A stretch of DNA of 64,000 nucleotides from Adineta steineri (GCA_905250115.1 CAJNOI010000073.1:196827-260826), one strand, 5' to 3'. Numbered from the stretch's first letter, positions 42,717 to 55,859 are shown. Notes: a model not told the origin generated them from the letters alone. Numbers and translations are program-made.

Positions 42717-44236
42717 CTACATTGAGGACAAAAAATTATTGAGTTTAGGAAAAAGTTCAGTACGAAGACTATTGACTATTTGAACAAATATATCTATTTG
42801 TTCAAATGATAAAGATGTCATTGGTGTAGGAGAAAGAAGAATAAGATTTGTTGATTTTTCTGATGGTGATTTAATTAAAGTATTGGATGTTGGAACAGAT
42901 GGTGTCAGACATTCTGGAAAAAAAAAGATATTGAATGTTTTAAATTTTGATTTACGTTGACTATACCTTGATTTGATATTGTACACGTTGGAGAATATTT
43001 TCTTGACGACTGATTTAATGTTGATTTCTTTGATGAATAAGCACACGTCGATTTTAGTAATGGTTTAACTAAAATATTATAAGTACAGGTCAATCAACAG
43101 TTAAAGAATAATTTTTATACTAACCATTATTAACTACTTTTAATGGCATAATCGATGAAATCATTATTGAAATCGTTCGTAAAAAACAAATTCTTTCAAA
43201 AGCACTTAACCAAACACTATCAGTTGATATAACATCATATAAACAACGTAAAAATCGATACCGTACATCATAATCAATTCCAAAATGACTTGTAACATAT
43301 TTAAATAAAACTTGTTCTTGTGTTAATGAATCTCTAAAATCAATAAAAAATCTTGAACACATATAACGTTGTAAATCTTTCATTTGTATTTGATTTGCTG
43401 GACGAAAACCTCGCGCAATTAAATCACAATATTTTAAAAGTCCACCTCCACGTAATTCTTCAGGTGCTTTAACAGCTATTAAACGATAATGTAAATGTTG
43501 AAATGCTTCAGAAATATTTCCATAACTTGATAGAACAATAATTGATGGATATAAATCAATTTTTTTTGTTAGATAAATATAATTCAATAAAGGATCAAGT
43601 AAAATTTGAAATGAATCAACGGAAAATTGATATTGTCTTTTCATATGTTCAACAAATTTCTAAAATCAAAACATTTTTCGAAATTTTCATTATGAATTTT
43701 TATTTCATATTTTATACTAATTCTAAATTTCGACCATCAACATTTCGAAGTGATATTAAACCCCAACGATCATGTTCATTAATAATACGAATCATTTTAT
43801 CTGTATAGATTTCTGTTGATAAACATTGATTCTCTTTATTTGATAATGGTAAAGATGTAAATACAGCTTTTTTTATATTAGACCATGTCGATTCTGATGT
43901 CACATCATTGACTGATATTAAAAAATCTAAATCACGAAATGCTAAATCACCTGTTGGATCAAGAATAAATGATGCAGCACCACCACTTAATCTTATATCA
44001 TGTAAATATAAACCATGTTGTTTTGCTTCATGTTTTAATCGTATTAAAAATATTAATGGAAGTACAGTTAATGTTGGTAATGAATTTTTACTACTAATTA
44101 ATATAGGTGAATCAAGTAATGTAAAAAGACGTTTTGTTTGTAAAAGATTAAGAATTGAACTATTAAAATTAATTTCTATTTGTTGAGATAATAATGATTT
44201 TGGTATATTTGTTGAATGTAATGTAATATGATTCAT
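42717..44236 (-). CDS. TENT5: TENT5 (FAM46) non-canonical poly(A) polymerase
   Basis: Four exons on the minus strand give 450 residues: 44236-43718, 43659-43125, 43068-42967, 42913-42717. The nucleotidyltransferase core shows RLSGGAASFIL (the substrate-binding loop) followed by FRDLDFLI with metal-binding D102 and D104. Also present are DRWGLISL, the FAM46 signature KRQYQFSVDSFQILLDPLL, LIAVKAPEELRGGGLLKY and RYMCSRFFIDF. These proteins extend poly(A) tails of mRNAs, often those made at the ER. The C-terminal 100 residues (Ser/Thr/Lys-rich, exons 3 and 4) do not resemble the vertebrate tails. The single gene matches the TENT5 family as a whole; I cannot assign a paralogue letter. Confidence 0.93.
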
Positions 44237-45373
44237 AATGATTCAAACTGATTGAAAATCTTGCATATTTTTATTTTTATAATAGGAATATTTAGTTCTT
44301 CATTATAGATTCCGAAATATAATTACAATTTCGACCAAAGCAGGCGCCAATAAATATAGAAGAATGATTAACTCTTAACGAAGAATATATTATGATTGAT
44401 AAAATAGTATTTCGAAAATCAACTGCATTTTTTTATGAAAGTCCAACAGCACTCGAACTTTAGATTACTAAATTAACAAAATTATTTTTTTTAGAGCGGT
44501 GTAGAAGATTTAATATTATATTATCAATTTCGAATCGAAATTAGTGTCGCCTATTACTAGTAGATTAGAAAAAATACTGATATCCGATCTAGTGTAACAA
44601 ATTGAATTAGAATTACTCATAGATTTTATCAAAAGTATAACATATATTATGTATCATATAAGAATAAATCAATGAGATTCTTGAATTTCGCCAATAAGAT
44701 TTTCGCCAGTGCCATTATGTGATTGCATATATATGAAAAGGTACACCGACAATTGAGCCCCATATATAGAACTCTTTTGAAATATATTTGTCTTGTAATA
44801 AAATGTAAAGAAGATATTAGGCAGGATGCTGGTGTTCTAGAGGATTTTACAACTGACATTTTGTAATAATAGTAACAGATAAGTACACAAGCAATTGTGT
44901 CGGTTACATAAATAAACGAAATATATTCTGAAAAGTTATTTGTTGTATTAAAGATGACTGATTGTATCAAAGAAGGCTGTTCTAGCTGGCCGTTAGTACC
45001 ATCAAAAGATTTCGCGTATTTGTATGCTTTACTTTAAAATTCATTTAATAAATCACATACAAATTTTCTGTGTTCTCTATAATGGGTCTCACCTGTCGGA
45101 TCAAAGTGTAAAAATAGCTTCTAGTAACTATATTGAGACGTTTAGACTATAATATGCTTATTCTAATAATATTAGGTTAATCCGCCACATGTATTTTACA
45201 CTAATCTTGTGTTCTTACAGTTTTAGAATAGTTTATTTAAATATATTGTTTGTGCAACTATTGCACATCTTTATTCACTGTTTTTAAACACCAAAATCAA
45301 AACCGGGTAATTACATTTATATGTATACATAAAAGAAGAAGAAGAAAAAAACAAACAAATGCTTTTTTTTTTG
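44237..45373. other. Intergenic region, nothing recognised
   Basis: 1.1 kb between TENT5 and CREBL2. The 107-codon minus-strand frame at 44647-44970 is hydrophobic/Cys-rich with no conserved motif and I do not support it as a gene. Confidence 0.4.
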
Positions 45374-45655
45374 TTAGTGATTTAAATTTGTTATATCAGG
45401 ATCATTTTTCCATTGTATTAACTCTTGATGTATTTCATTAGTCATACCATGTTGATCGATTTGTTTAGAAATTGATCGTAGACGTTCTAATTCTTGTTGT
45501 AATTGTACAATTGCTTTTTCTCTATCACTAACAAGTTCTTCTAAATATTCATAACGAAGTTTTTTTCGATGACGACATTGTCGAGCACTTTCACGACTTT
45601 TTTCTAATCGTGTATTTGTGTCACTTTTCATTGGTTTACGACCACGTTTACCCAT
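45374..45655 (-). CDS. CREBL2: CREBL2-like bZIP protein
   Basis: A 93-residue frame starts at ATG 45655. It opens with GKRGRKPMK, as in CREBL2. A basic region follows (LEKSRESARQCRHRKKLRYEYLEELV) and then a short leucine zipper (ELVSDREKAIVQLQQELERLR). The KKLRYxYLEELVSxRExAI signature is specific to this small CREB relative. It acts in the nucleus as a partner of CREB-type factors in metabolic gene control (family knowledge). The vertebrate protein is slightly longer at both ends. An acceptor-like TTTTAG about 26 bp upstream suggests a split 5' UTR or an additional short first exon. It lies 120 bp downstream of the AP-3 mu gene on the same strand. Confidence 0.88.
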   Translation of the reverse strand: MGKRGRKPMKSDTNTRLEKSRESARQCRHRKKLRYEYLEELVSDREKAIVQLQQELERLRSISKQIDQHGMTNEIHQELIQWKNDPDITNLNH

Positions 45656-45775
45656 TTGTTTACAAAAATTTTCTTTTCAATCTAAAACAAATAAAGCAAC
45701 ATTTATATTATTGAAAGTTGTCGAAGTATAATATGAAACTCTCTCGATATATATTAACAGAAATAAAAATAAAAT

Positions 45776-48156
45776 TTATGTTCGAATTTGAAAACGACCA
45801 TTTTTTACGGTTGTTATATATTTAACACCTTTAAATGGTTTATAACTTTCTCCATGCATATCAACACGTTGTACACGTATGCCTGATAATGCTACTTGAT
45901 TAATTGTAAAACGAACATTTAATGTTGGATTTCCTTCTGGAATGGGTTGACCTGCTGCTAGTGTAATATTGCCACGTATTGTTGGTAAACGTGTTGAATT
46001 TTGATTGTTTGTTTCTATTTTACCAATATCCCACGTGAGAACTTTTTTTACTGGATCAAATGTACATTTGCCTTGAGACGGTGTTAATGTACAATTCAGT
46101 ACACTTTTTGGCATTGCACATTCAATGGCAACAGCCTCAAGCTAAAAAATAACTTATAATTAAAACATTTACAATAAATAAATACATACGGATTTGCCCA
46201 TTGTTTGTTTAGGACCCACAGTTAATTCAAAACGTCCTGCGCTACCTTCACGATATTGTATATTATGTTTTACATATATTGGAATGGATATGGAACTGAA
46301 AGAAACAGTAATAAATAAGTTTCACGAATTTTGAACATAAAAAAGTAATCGTTGAACAAAACGAAAGAGGTATTCTACCGGCTCATTTCAGTATTTAAGA
46401 GAATGGTAGATATATCAATGTAATATTATCGGAATCGTATCTATTATCATGTCAATTTGATCTTTAACATTTATATTATGAGTCGAGATTCAATATATTT
46501 GTTTAAAATCAACTTTTGTCTAATAGAAAATTGAATTCGAAAAATCTTCTTCGTAGGTATAACTTACTTTTGTGAACCAATATGATATGAGATTAATCGA
46601 AAATTCCCATCAGGTGGAATAAATGATAGACTTTTTTCACTCTAAAAAGATCAGGTTTTAGTTCTTTTTGAAGAAATTATTTACATAGAAATGACAACAT
46701 ACTTCCCACTTTTTTAATCGAATACATGGATGTAAACTAACATCATCAAGTAACCTTGGATTAACGAATGTTAATGATAAATCTGGCATACCACTTAATT
46801 TTACACAACAATCAATCTAAATTAAAATAAATTACGAAGTTTTTAAAATTTTGTATATTCTACTACTAGCAATAATCAACCATAGCATCTAGTTTTGGTG
46901 ATACCTACTTGAAAAACTTATTCTCTTGTACCTTTATATAGTATTATAATATTAATAGAAGACAATATTAATAAATCTCTTTTATAAACTTACATATCCT
47001 TGAATTTCACCCATAATTGTTGTCCCATTTCGATCAATAATAGCATCTATTTCTTCAATTAAATCAAAATAAGCTTCATTATTTGCATATTTAACACCTA
47101 ATCGACGCCATGGAATATTTGATAACTGACTCGATGTCAGAGCATCACTAACGCTAAAACAAAAAGATAAGAAATTCAATTTTATTTTTCTAAATAATAT
47201 TTTTATTTACTTTGTACTATCTCCAGTAACTAAATTAGCTACTTTACGTAATAAATTTGGAGGTTTAATAAGTTCTTTAAGTGTATTTGTTTCTGTTACT
47301 AATGGTAAGCCAGAATCAAGCATTTCATCTAATAACTATATCAAATATAATTAAAAAAAAGATCTTTATTTAAAATAATTAAAATTAGTTTTTCATCTTT
47401 TACCTCATACACAATAACATAATTATCTTTAAGTGTCGTTTCAGTACATGCAGTAAAATAATCTTCAAATACATCCATTATACGATGTAGAAATTCGATC
47501 ACAAATAGTGGTGCACCTAGAAATGAAATTTCCATTATGGCTAGAATATCTAATATAACGAAAGATTGCCATTCAAATCATTCTAATAATATTGCAAGTC
47601 CAATGAACACAAACAGCATCGTCATTGCAGATAGTTCAATTGCTTTGAAATTACGTATTTTTTATTTGTCGATATTTGCCTCACGCAAAAAAAATTTACT
47701 GAGAAAACGTTTTATAAACTCAACTATTTTGTATTATACATTAGTAATTTCCAGGAAAAAACTATTGACTCTCTTCTAGTACGATTAGAATGTATTCTAT
47801 ACTACAAATAAATATTTACTTTCATTAGTAAGTACAGCAACAAAGTAAAGATTATTTCGACAGATATTAATCAAATAATGATGAGGTGTAGCAATAACCG
47901 GTGAAACATCTTCAGGATTCGCAGACTAAAATTCGGAATATATAGTGAGAATAAAATGGAAAAAACAAAAAATCTTTTTACTTTTTTTTGAGCTTCAAAA
48001 AAATAATCACAGATTGATTTACTCACAACTGTTTTCCAATGTTTTTCCATGAAAACCTCCCTAAAAGTTTCATAATAAATAACAATAAATTTTTCATTAA
48101 TTCCTGTATTTTAATATTTACCCTGATCCATTGATAATAAATAAACTATGGATCAT
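45776..48156 (-). CDS. AP3M: AP-3 adaptor complex mu subunit
   Basis: Ten exons on the minus strand give 425 residues: 48156-48122, 48060-47982, 47925-47820, 47516-47404, 47335-47211, 47153-46994, 46816-46703, 46641-46568, 46295-46190, 46141-45776. The longin-like N-domain begins MIHSLFIINGSGEVFMEKHW and continues YFFEAQ, STPHHYLI-like IATPHHYLI and FVIEFLHRIMDVFEDYF. A linker with SQLSNIPWRRLGVKY leads to the mu-homology domain: SGMPDLSLTFVNPRLLDD, HPCIRLKKWE, LSFIPPDGNFRLISY and the C-terminal YKPFKGVKYITT...FQIRT. AP-3 sorts cargo from endosomes to lysosomes and lysosome-related organelles, with mu reading YxxPhi signals. Length and exon boundaries agree with the metazoan family throughout. 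Confidence 0.96.
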
Positions 48157-48538
48157 TCTTTTCTCTTTTCAATCTGCAAGCAAATAAGAGTATATATCAG
48201 ACAAAAAAAATAAATTTTAATCACATGAATATTGCTGATCTTAGTAGTATTATTATTTTTAAATCTACTTATTAAATGGTAGATAGACAAGGACAAATAA
48301 ACATACACATAGATATATATACATACATTAACACACGAATAGAAAAAGTAATTATATCCAAACAACGTGCGTCTATGTAACAGCTAATAAAGAACAAAAA
48401 GAGTATCTGACGTTTTCTTTTTTCATTCAATACAAATGAATATAAAAGAAATATATGAAAATAACGATTTTACAGAGGAAAATATGTTGTTTTTTCTATG
48501 AAATATTTATTCTTTTTCTTTTTTTTTCATTTGTTATA

Positions 48539-50593
48539 TTAATCAAATACCATAGCTGAACGTGAATCAACATTATTAACAATTGTATCCATTGAATCCG
48601 CAACATCCAAATCAATAAAAGGTTCATTATTTGTAAGTGCTTCTTCAAAATCATATAAATCTGGAAGAAAATTTTCATCAGTTTCATCTAAACTCATTGA
48701 TGTTGATGAAGGTGTTGAATAACCATCACTGCGTTGAGATGATGAGAATGAATCATCATTATTCGTACTATTTTCTTTTGTTCTATAATAAAGTTAAAAA
48801 AATATATAATAATTAATATTTGTAGACATTCAAATTAAGATCAAGAATATTATCATTAGACATGCGTATGTTGTTTTTCTTTCTAATTAGAAAGATATGT
48901 TTAGATGTTATATATTTATGCGCAATCTCAAGAATATTTTGAACTCTTATTGAAGTCTAAAAATAGATTTTTTTAATTGACAATTAAAACTAACATTAAT
49001 CCAGAAATATATACTCTATTGATTAAACCAATAAAAGAAGATATAGTACGGCTTAAACGCGATGACGTTTTGGCTACAGTTTTATTAGCTTTTCTCAACA
49101 ACTAGGTAGTGTAGAAGGCTCATCGTTTCGGTGAAAGATGTACCTCTATCATCCCCACAATCTGTGAAAATATTATCTCATTTGAACGAGTCGTCTGAAA
49201 ATTACAGTAAAAATATACGACGAAACGCGATGATGAAAGTGAGAAAATTAAGTACTGTTTTTCTCTATGAGGGTCTTTTCAGAACTTGATAGACTAAGTC
49301 TGACCTCTCAGTGTTGTAGTCTAGAAAAACATCCAACCATTTGACACTATACTATAGAGGACTATAGTCATGATATTTAGATCGAAAGTTTTAAACTCTG
49401 ACCGCGTTTACGCCGATTAAAATGATTTTACACAGATTGAAAAGTAGCGTGTAGCATCATATAATAATCTAGCCTAGCATTTAATGAGTAGAAGAATTTG
49501 TCTTATATCAGATTGTATATCCTAGGGTGTAGATGTGGAGGAGAAAACGACGTTGCGTTAAATTTGTTTGTATTGAAATTACATACTTATCTCCATTGAA
49601 TTCATGAAGTTTTCGACGCCATGCTTTAATAGAACCATCGAATCCACGTCGAGACATTTTCGCATATTTACATGGTGTGCGTGGATGTTGACGTGTACGA
49701 CATTTTCTTTAAAAGTCAAAAGAAACTCATCCATAACAAAAAAATCCAGTAAATTAAGTTACCGTAATATGGTTGATATATAATTCTGATATGCATTCGA
49801 TAATTTTCCTTTACTAATTTCTTTCTGTCGACGTAGAAGTTCTATTTAAAGACAATATAATTATAAATTCTATCGCAAATAATAATTCTAACCTTTAGGA
49901 CAACATTCAATAGAAGTAAGAAGTTCTTCTGTTGTTTTATTTTTATGCATAGGAAATTGTTTAAGATATAGAACAAAACTAGAAAATAAAAGATTAGTTA
50001 ATGAAGTTGTGTTTTTTTTTTTGTACCTATGTAATTTTTTTTCTTCTGCTTCTGCATTATCCATTTTATCACACCAATCCTTTGATAGAGATTTTTTTAA
50101 TTCTTGCTGTTCTTCTTCAAAACTAAATAAGCAAAATAGTTTTTTTTTTTTAAATTCTATTTTTACCTTGGTTTTGGTGTTCGAGGTGTATTATCATTTT
50201 TTACATCGAGTTTATTCGATGATCTATTTGAAATTTTATCATCATGAAATTGATCATTTGCATTTTCATCAAAATGTCCATCGAATTTATTCTTCACACA
50301 TGAACTATACATAAAAACAAGTTTAATTAAGGTACTGTAAGTTTAAATAATGTCAGGTGTTATATAGATCTGATTTAACCATAACAAAGGATATTTAATT
50401 TGTTAAATATTTTACTTTTCATCATTTCGATTACGTTTTGATCGGTAACGAGCTGGACTTGGCGTACCATTATCACTTGAATCGTATGCACGAGTCGTTT
50501 TTGATGTTTGACGTAAACGACTAAATTTAATAATTTAATAAATTAGAAAAAAAACATATAAAAAAGATACTTTGGAGTATTGTATGACGACAT
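48539..50593 (-). CDS. SLBP: Histone mRNA stem-loop-binding protein
   Basis: Eight small exons on the minus strand give 296 residues: 50593-50571, 50520-50416, 50304-50167, 50122-50027, 49978-49893, 49841-49763, 49706-49587, 48782-48539. None exceeds 81 codons, so the gene is easy to miss. The RNA-binding domain (about 150-212) reads LLRRQKEISKGKLSNAYQNY, then HPRTPCKYAKMSRRGFDGSIKAWRRKLH. It keeps the YxxY spacing, the SRRxxDxxIKxW core and the Thr-Pro (T186) whose phosphorylation tightens RNA binding in known SLBPs. The usual TPNK is TPCK here. The N-terminal half is polar and has TPRTPKPSFEEE and SPARYRSKR, possible phospho-degron and nuclear-import segments. SLBP binds the 3' hairpin of replication-dependent histone mRNAs for processing and translation. 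Intron 7 is about 800 bp. Confidence 0.88.
49522..49541 (+). repeat. Telomere-like half block 5 (SLBP intron 7)
   Basis: CTAGGGTGTAGATGTGGAGG resembles the G-rich arms of the other blocks, but I see no C-rich partner nearby. It is the weakest member of the set and could be chance. Confidence 0.3.
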
Positions 50594-52113
50594 ATTTATG
50601 AGATTGATATATGAAGTATTAATGTTGTACTAGAGAAAATGAACAATATTTGTTCGATTAATATTTTTGACAAAGACAAAGACATTACTTTTTTATTAAT
50701 TTGATTGATATGTATGTGAACCAATAGAATTGTTTAAAGATCGATGAATATGTCGCTACAATCAATGAATAAAATCAAATTGAAAGTTGCGTCGTTCAAT
50801 TGACCTTCTGTTTTTGTCTTATCGAGAATCAATGTTTATTTTTTAAGGAAAGGAGGAAAAAAAAAAATAACTTGTATATATCGTATCGTTGTGGTTTTTA
50901 CTTCATATATATATGCCTATTAGATTCCGACAGGTTTAGAGTAAGTTATTTGACTATATTTATTTCATAGAGTATAGAAAGAAGAAAAAAAATACAATCG
51001 AATAGAAATTTTCTTTTGGGAAATTTTGTTTTTATTTTGTATTATTGTATTTTTTCTGTTAGGTGATATATCTATATACATATAATTGATAATAAATGTT
51101 GACATCTATCACAGCCTCTTTTTCTCCTTTGCTCGTGTTACTGAGCCATCTGTCACATCGATCTTGTCAACAATAATAATATATTAATATCTGTTATTTT
51201 TGCCTGACAAAAATATGTGTATACAATCAGTGAGTTAGTCTCAAGGGAGATTATCCATTCTCACACAACATGATTATCAATATATGTCTATATATATTTA
51301 TATTTATACGTTGTAAATAAGAACGATGTTATTCAAATAAATACCCGAGTGTCTCGTCGTCTTCATCTATTTGTTTTTGCTCTTTTTTCTTCTTCTTCTT
51401 TATTGTCACTTTTATTTTATGATCATCATTTCTTTGATCACCAGTCTTTTATTTTTATCGGTATAGTATTTGTAAAACATATACATGATGCAATTCAATA
51501 TTTTTCCTCATTCCAGATAGTGTCAAAATTGCTCATACACTTGTGTTGAGTTAAGTATATCCTTCAACTCTAATAGTATATCAATTGTTGACAGACATAC
51601 GAACTCATTCGACTTATATATACTTACTTATTGATATTGATTGGTGACCTAAAACAGTAAGTTGATTGTAGTGGAAGTACATTTTCAAGGTTTTTTCTTT
51701 ACATGAACACCCGAAACGAAGCAGAATAAATTTAGTCTATTGTGTATAATAGTATATATACATCGTATTGAGACAAGTAGAGAGAATGAAAAAAAAATCA
51801 AACGACAATGAATGATACATGCGATTGCATTGTCATTATCGTTTCTTTTTTTTTCCTGTATAGATGTTTCTCATGCCTTTACTTGTCGCACATCAAGTTC
51901 TGTTTTTTTCTTTGAATGTCATCACCTATTTAATTATAAACGATGTTTTGTTTTTTCTTTTATCGAAAACTATTTTTATATCTGAGAATAATAAAACAAA
52001 ACTGTTGAAAAGTAGATTACTAATACCATTTTCTCTCTCTCTCTTCTTTTTCTTTCATTAGACACATATATATTTTATTATAGATCGAATGCCGTCGACA
52101 TTACTACATCAAT
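50594..52113. other. Divergent region between SLBP and the NCK-type gene
   Basis: 1.5 kb of AT-rich DNA that must hold both promoters. I see no supported coding exon; frames at 51349-51549 and 51864-52061 are poly-Phe/Leu artefacts of T-runs. Confidence 0.4.
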
Positions 52114-52127
52114 ATGCAACAAAATAA
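52089..52127 (+). promoter_or_regulatory. Upstream ORF overlapping the NCK-type start codon
   Basis: ATG at 52089 opens a 12-codon frame ending in TAA at 52125-52127, in a different frame from the main ATG at 52114 and overlapping it. If the 5' UTR includes it, ribosomes would have to leak past or reinitiate, which usually lowers output. Confidence 0.35.
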
Positions 52128-53952
52128 TAGTAGCATTAGTGAGTGTATTGATTTTTTTTTGTTTATTATTATTATTCTTATATTTAGATGGTAGTAGTGA
52201 GACTATAATTGCAAAATTTAATTATAATGCACAAGAAAATCATGAATTATCGATTACTAAAAATGAACGCCTTCAATTAATTGATGATTCATGTCTATGG
52301 TGGAAAGTAAAGCGGATCGATTCCGATGATACCGGGTAAATAAATATAAGAAAATCGAAAGATGTTTTATATCAATTAATCAAAGTTTTTCTTCTTCTTT
52401 ATATATAAGGGTATATCTCTTTCTTTTCCTATTAATCGACAAGTGTATAGAAGTAATTGATGAAAATCATTCATTATCAATCTCTCGAGGCTATGCTTTT
52501 GTCATACTTCCTTTTTTTTTAATTTCATTTCATTAATAACAAACCCATGACATGATACATCTAACAAATAAAATGAACTCTTAACCTTGATCATATAATA
52601 TGATAGACTACATCATATTTGTAATGTTATGCAAATTTACAATATCGATGCATAAAATAATTCCAATACTAATTGATTTTTTTTTATATTATTAAGATAC
52701 ATTCCATCAAATTTTGCACGACGTGAAAAACGTTCATTACTCGATAAAATTATTTCGAAACGTATCAATAAAAAACAAATCCTATCCAATGGACATAACC
52801 ATGAACATATACTTTCATTAGCTCTTGTTAAATTTCGATATGATGCTGAAAGGTAATTAAAAATTTGTTTTTTGAACTTTTGAATTTATTATTATTATCG
52901 TGTTTTTCAGTGAAGATGAAATCAGTTTAAATAAAGGTATATGGGTTAATGTCTTACAAAAGAAAAATGATGGTTGGTGGCTTGTACAATATGAAAAACA
53001 ACGTGGATGGTTTCCATCGAATTACCTTATTGAAGTAAAAATTAATTTTTGAATTAAATACAAATCTTTCTTTTGAATTTAGAAAACAAATGATGGTTTA
53101 AATTCTCTATCTTTATTAAATCAATTAAAATATCATCATTCATCCTCATCATCCAATGGTTTATCATCATCAAGTAGTGCTAATTCAAATATAGTTGAAA
53201 CAGATCTTACGAATAATGTCAACAATAACAACAATAATAATAATAATCTTAATCTTCAACAAAATCGTCATAATTCTCATCCTCCACATATAACAAATAT
53301 GAATGATGAATATGCATTTATTATAAAACCATCGAAATTTGCTCATTCAGATGGTAAACTTGATTCATGTTTAACATACAATAATAATGATCAACAAAAG
53401 AATAGTTCATGGACAGCATTAATACAATATGATAATACAAATTCTGGTTATGCATCATCATCAATTATAAGTACTGAACCAATAAATGTTGTTGATGGTT
53501 TAACAACATTAACATTGAAATCATCAAAAAAATATTTGAATGATTCATCATATGATAATGAAAGTTGGTATTATGGTACAATAACAAGAGATGAAGCTGA
53601 AAAACTTTTAAAATTAAATGGAATTGAAAAAGGAGATTTTCTTATTCGTAACAGTGAACGAAAAGTAAATTAAAAAAAAATAATTGTATTGAATATTATT
53701 ATTATTTTTTATTTTTATGAATAGATTGGTTGTTATTCTCTAAGTATTCGAGCTGATGAAGATCTTATTCGTCATTTTCGTATTGAATCAAGTGATGATG
53801 GTACTCGTTTTCTTATTGGTAAACGTTCATTTAAATCTTTATATGATCTTATCGAACATTATAAAATTCATCCAGTGTTTGATGCTGATCCAAATCAAAA
53901 ATTATATTTAAATAAACCATTGATTATTAACGATTCCACTCATCATTTATGA
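52114..53952 (+). CDS. NCK-type SH3-SH3-SH2 adaptor
   Basis: Six exons give 420 residues: 52114-52138, 52188-52335, 52697-52852, 52911-53034, 53083-53664, 53725-53952. SH3-1 (about 13-68) has AKFNYNAQENHELSI, CLWWKV and YIPSNF. SH3-2 (about 98-151) has VKFRYDAESEDEISL, DGWWLVQY and GWFPSNYLIE. A 160-residue Asn/Ser-rich linker follows. SH2 (about 313-410) has WYYGTITRDEAEKLL, GDFLIRNSE (phosphotyrosine-binding R340), FRIES and LYDLIEHYKIHPVF. The order and motifs match NCK1/NCK2, but the third SH3 domain of NCK is missing, its place taken by the low-complexity linker. NCK links phosphotyrosine receptors to actin regulators (N-WASP, PAK). It could alternatively be a GRB2-like architecture, but SH3-1/SH3-2 and SH2 sequences resemble NCK most. 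Confidence 0.88.
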
Positions 53953-55859
53953 TTTATATTCTGTTTACAAATTGTACATAGATTTGTATACATTTATACA
54001 TATATATACGAAAAAGCTCAAAATTAAAACAAACCCAATGTGTCAGTTGATGTTTTTTTTTTCTTTCTGTCTTTTCTCTTTTCTTCTCTTCTTCCTTCTT
54101 GTATTTGATAATAATAATGTGCTCGTTGCTTGATCAAGAAGAATTGTATACATTTAATAATAATAATAAATTGCATGTCATGCATACAGAGGTTTTTTTT
54201 ATTCAACAACTAAAGATAATTTAACTTCAATAGTTATTTTGAATATAGCTAAATTTATATTAGTATCTTAATTTGTTTCGAATGCAAATCTTAGTCTTCT
54301 GAGAATTGTTTTTTTCAAGATATGATTAATAATTTACTGCGTAGAACTTATTCGAATTTTTTGCACAAGTCGAAAACATTAATTGAATTGTTTAAATTTT
54401 ATTATATCTATTTCTTTCTTTGTAATTATTTATTGCAAATAGATTATAATCGATCAGAAGTATTTCTTAGTATAACTAATTTCGATATAATTGAATTTAA
54501 TATTTGTGTTTTCTGTAGTTTTAAAACTTTATGATGACGAATCTCAAATTCATCGTTGTTGTTTTTGTTTATATATATATCTATAGAATGACCTATTGAA
54601 GTAAATTAGCATCTCAATAAAAGTCGCTTAGTAGAGAAAAGAATAGAAAGATTATGAATGTCATTCTATTAATCTCGTGAGAGGACATAGTCCCTCTTTT
54701 TGGACGTGCGTGTTAGATAAAACAGTGAGTAAAACTGACATAGTAATTAAGATTAATCAAAAAATAGTTGTACTATATAATCACTATTTAGTTCTTTTGC
54801 TTATACAATACAAATAACAATGTAATAGTTTATCTAAACATATATTTCAAAATGGTTTGAGCTTTGCGGCTAGTTTATTATAAACAGGTTAATAATTTCA
54901 TTCATACTATATCACATAAGTTTTAGAAAAAACATTCTAAAATTTTATACCAAATTATCGATCATGATAAGCTGGAAAACAGCTTTTTTTGTGAAAAAAT
55001 ACCGTTTCTTTCCGTATAAAATACTTGATAAGAATGATAGATCGTAATATTTACTTGAGGGTATGGGTGTTGCGTGAATGTGAATGTGGAGTTGGTGTGT
55101 GGGTGCGTGTCTGTTACTTTAACTCATATTCACACCTACACCCACATCCTAGTTTTTTAGATTTGAACTCTGCGGTTTCCAAATATATAGATTACAAACT
55201 ATTCTTTATTTTTCTATAATAATAAATAAACTTGTTTTCTAGAAACTTCAATTACTAACATTAGCTAAATTAATTTCATATTTAATCATGTGATTCAATA
55301 TATTTTTTACTCTATACAAGAATAATGTTTTTTCAAAAAAATAACAGTCACATAAAATATAAAGACAAAAATAATGAAAATAATAACCGAATCTCTTATT
55401 TATGTTTGAAAAGTTGTGTGTAATGAATGAATTCCTATAGAGAAATGATGAAGTAAGCATAAATCAGTTCAAGTGATGTTTTCTTTTACCCTCGTCAATC
55501 AAACAACTTCATATAACTGATGATGTCTTAAACTTCGATTGAAAAAATATTACAATTTTGATGTGATGAAAGAACGAAACAAAAGAGTATTTTATGAGAA
55601 TAAAAATTATAGACACAGAAGCGTTTTTTTCTGATACAGGCGTTTACAAAATAAACATTTCAACACATTTGAATGAATAAACAATTCAAAATAAAATGAA
55701 TCTATTTTTGATTTCAAGAACATAGACAAGTGTTAAGAGAAACAGTTTTACGCTCTTTCAACTAAAAGAGAAATTTAGGAAGTGGTAGAAAAAAAGAGCA
55801 GAGAAAAATCACTTATTGCTGCGCCATACTTTATTTTTTCATTCATCACACAGAAAATA
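53953..55859. other. Intergenic region with one telomere-like block
   Basis: About 1.9 kb between the NCK-type gene and the kelch gene. Apart from the block at 55054-55152, I find only AT-rich DNA; frames at 54024-54534 are simple-sequence artefacts. Confidence 0.4.
55054..55152. repeat. Telomere-like fold-back block 6
   Basis: This is the longest intact member. It starts CTTGAGGGTATGGGTGTTG, continues GAATGTGGAGTTGGTG and TGTGGGTGCGTG, and then after a short spacer carries the C-rich arm CACACCTACACCCACATCC (55131-55149). The two arms can pair imperfectly. The 64-codon frame 55025-55219 across it is a by-product. Confidence 0.6.

Noticed and set aside
43908..44186. 92-codon plus-strand frame
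   Set aside because: Antisense shadow of TENT5 exon 1.
44647..44970. 107-codon minus-strand ORF
   Set aside because: Hydrophobic/Cys-rich mix with no domain, no splice context and no codon bias like the neighbouring genes.
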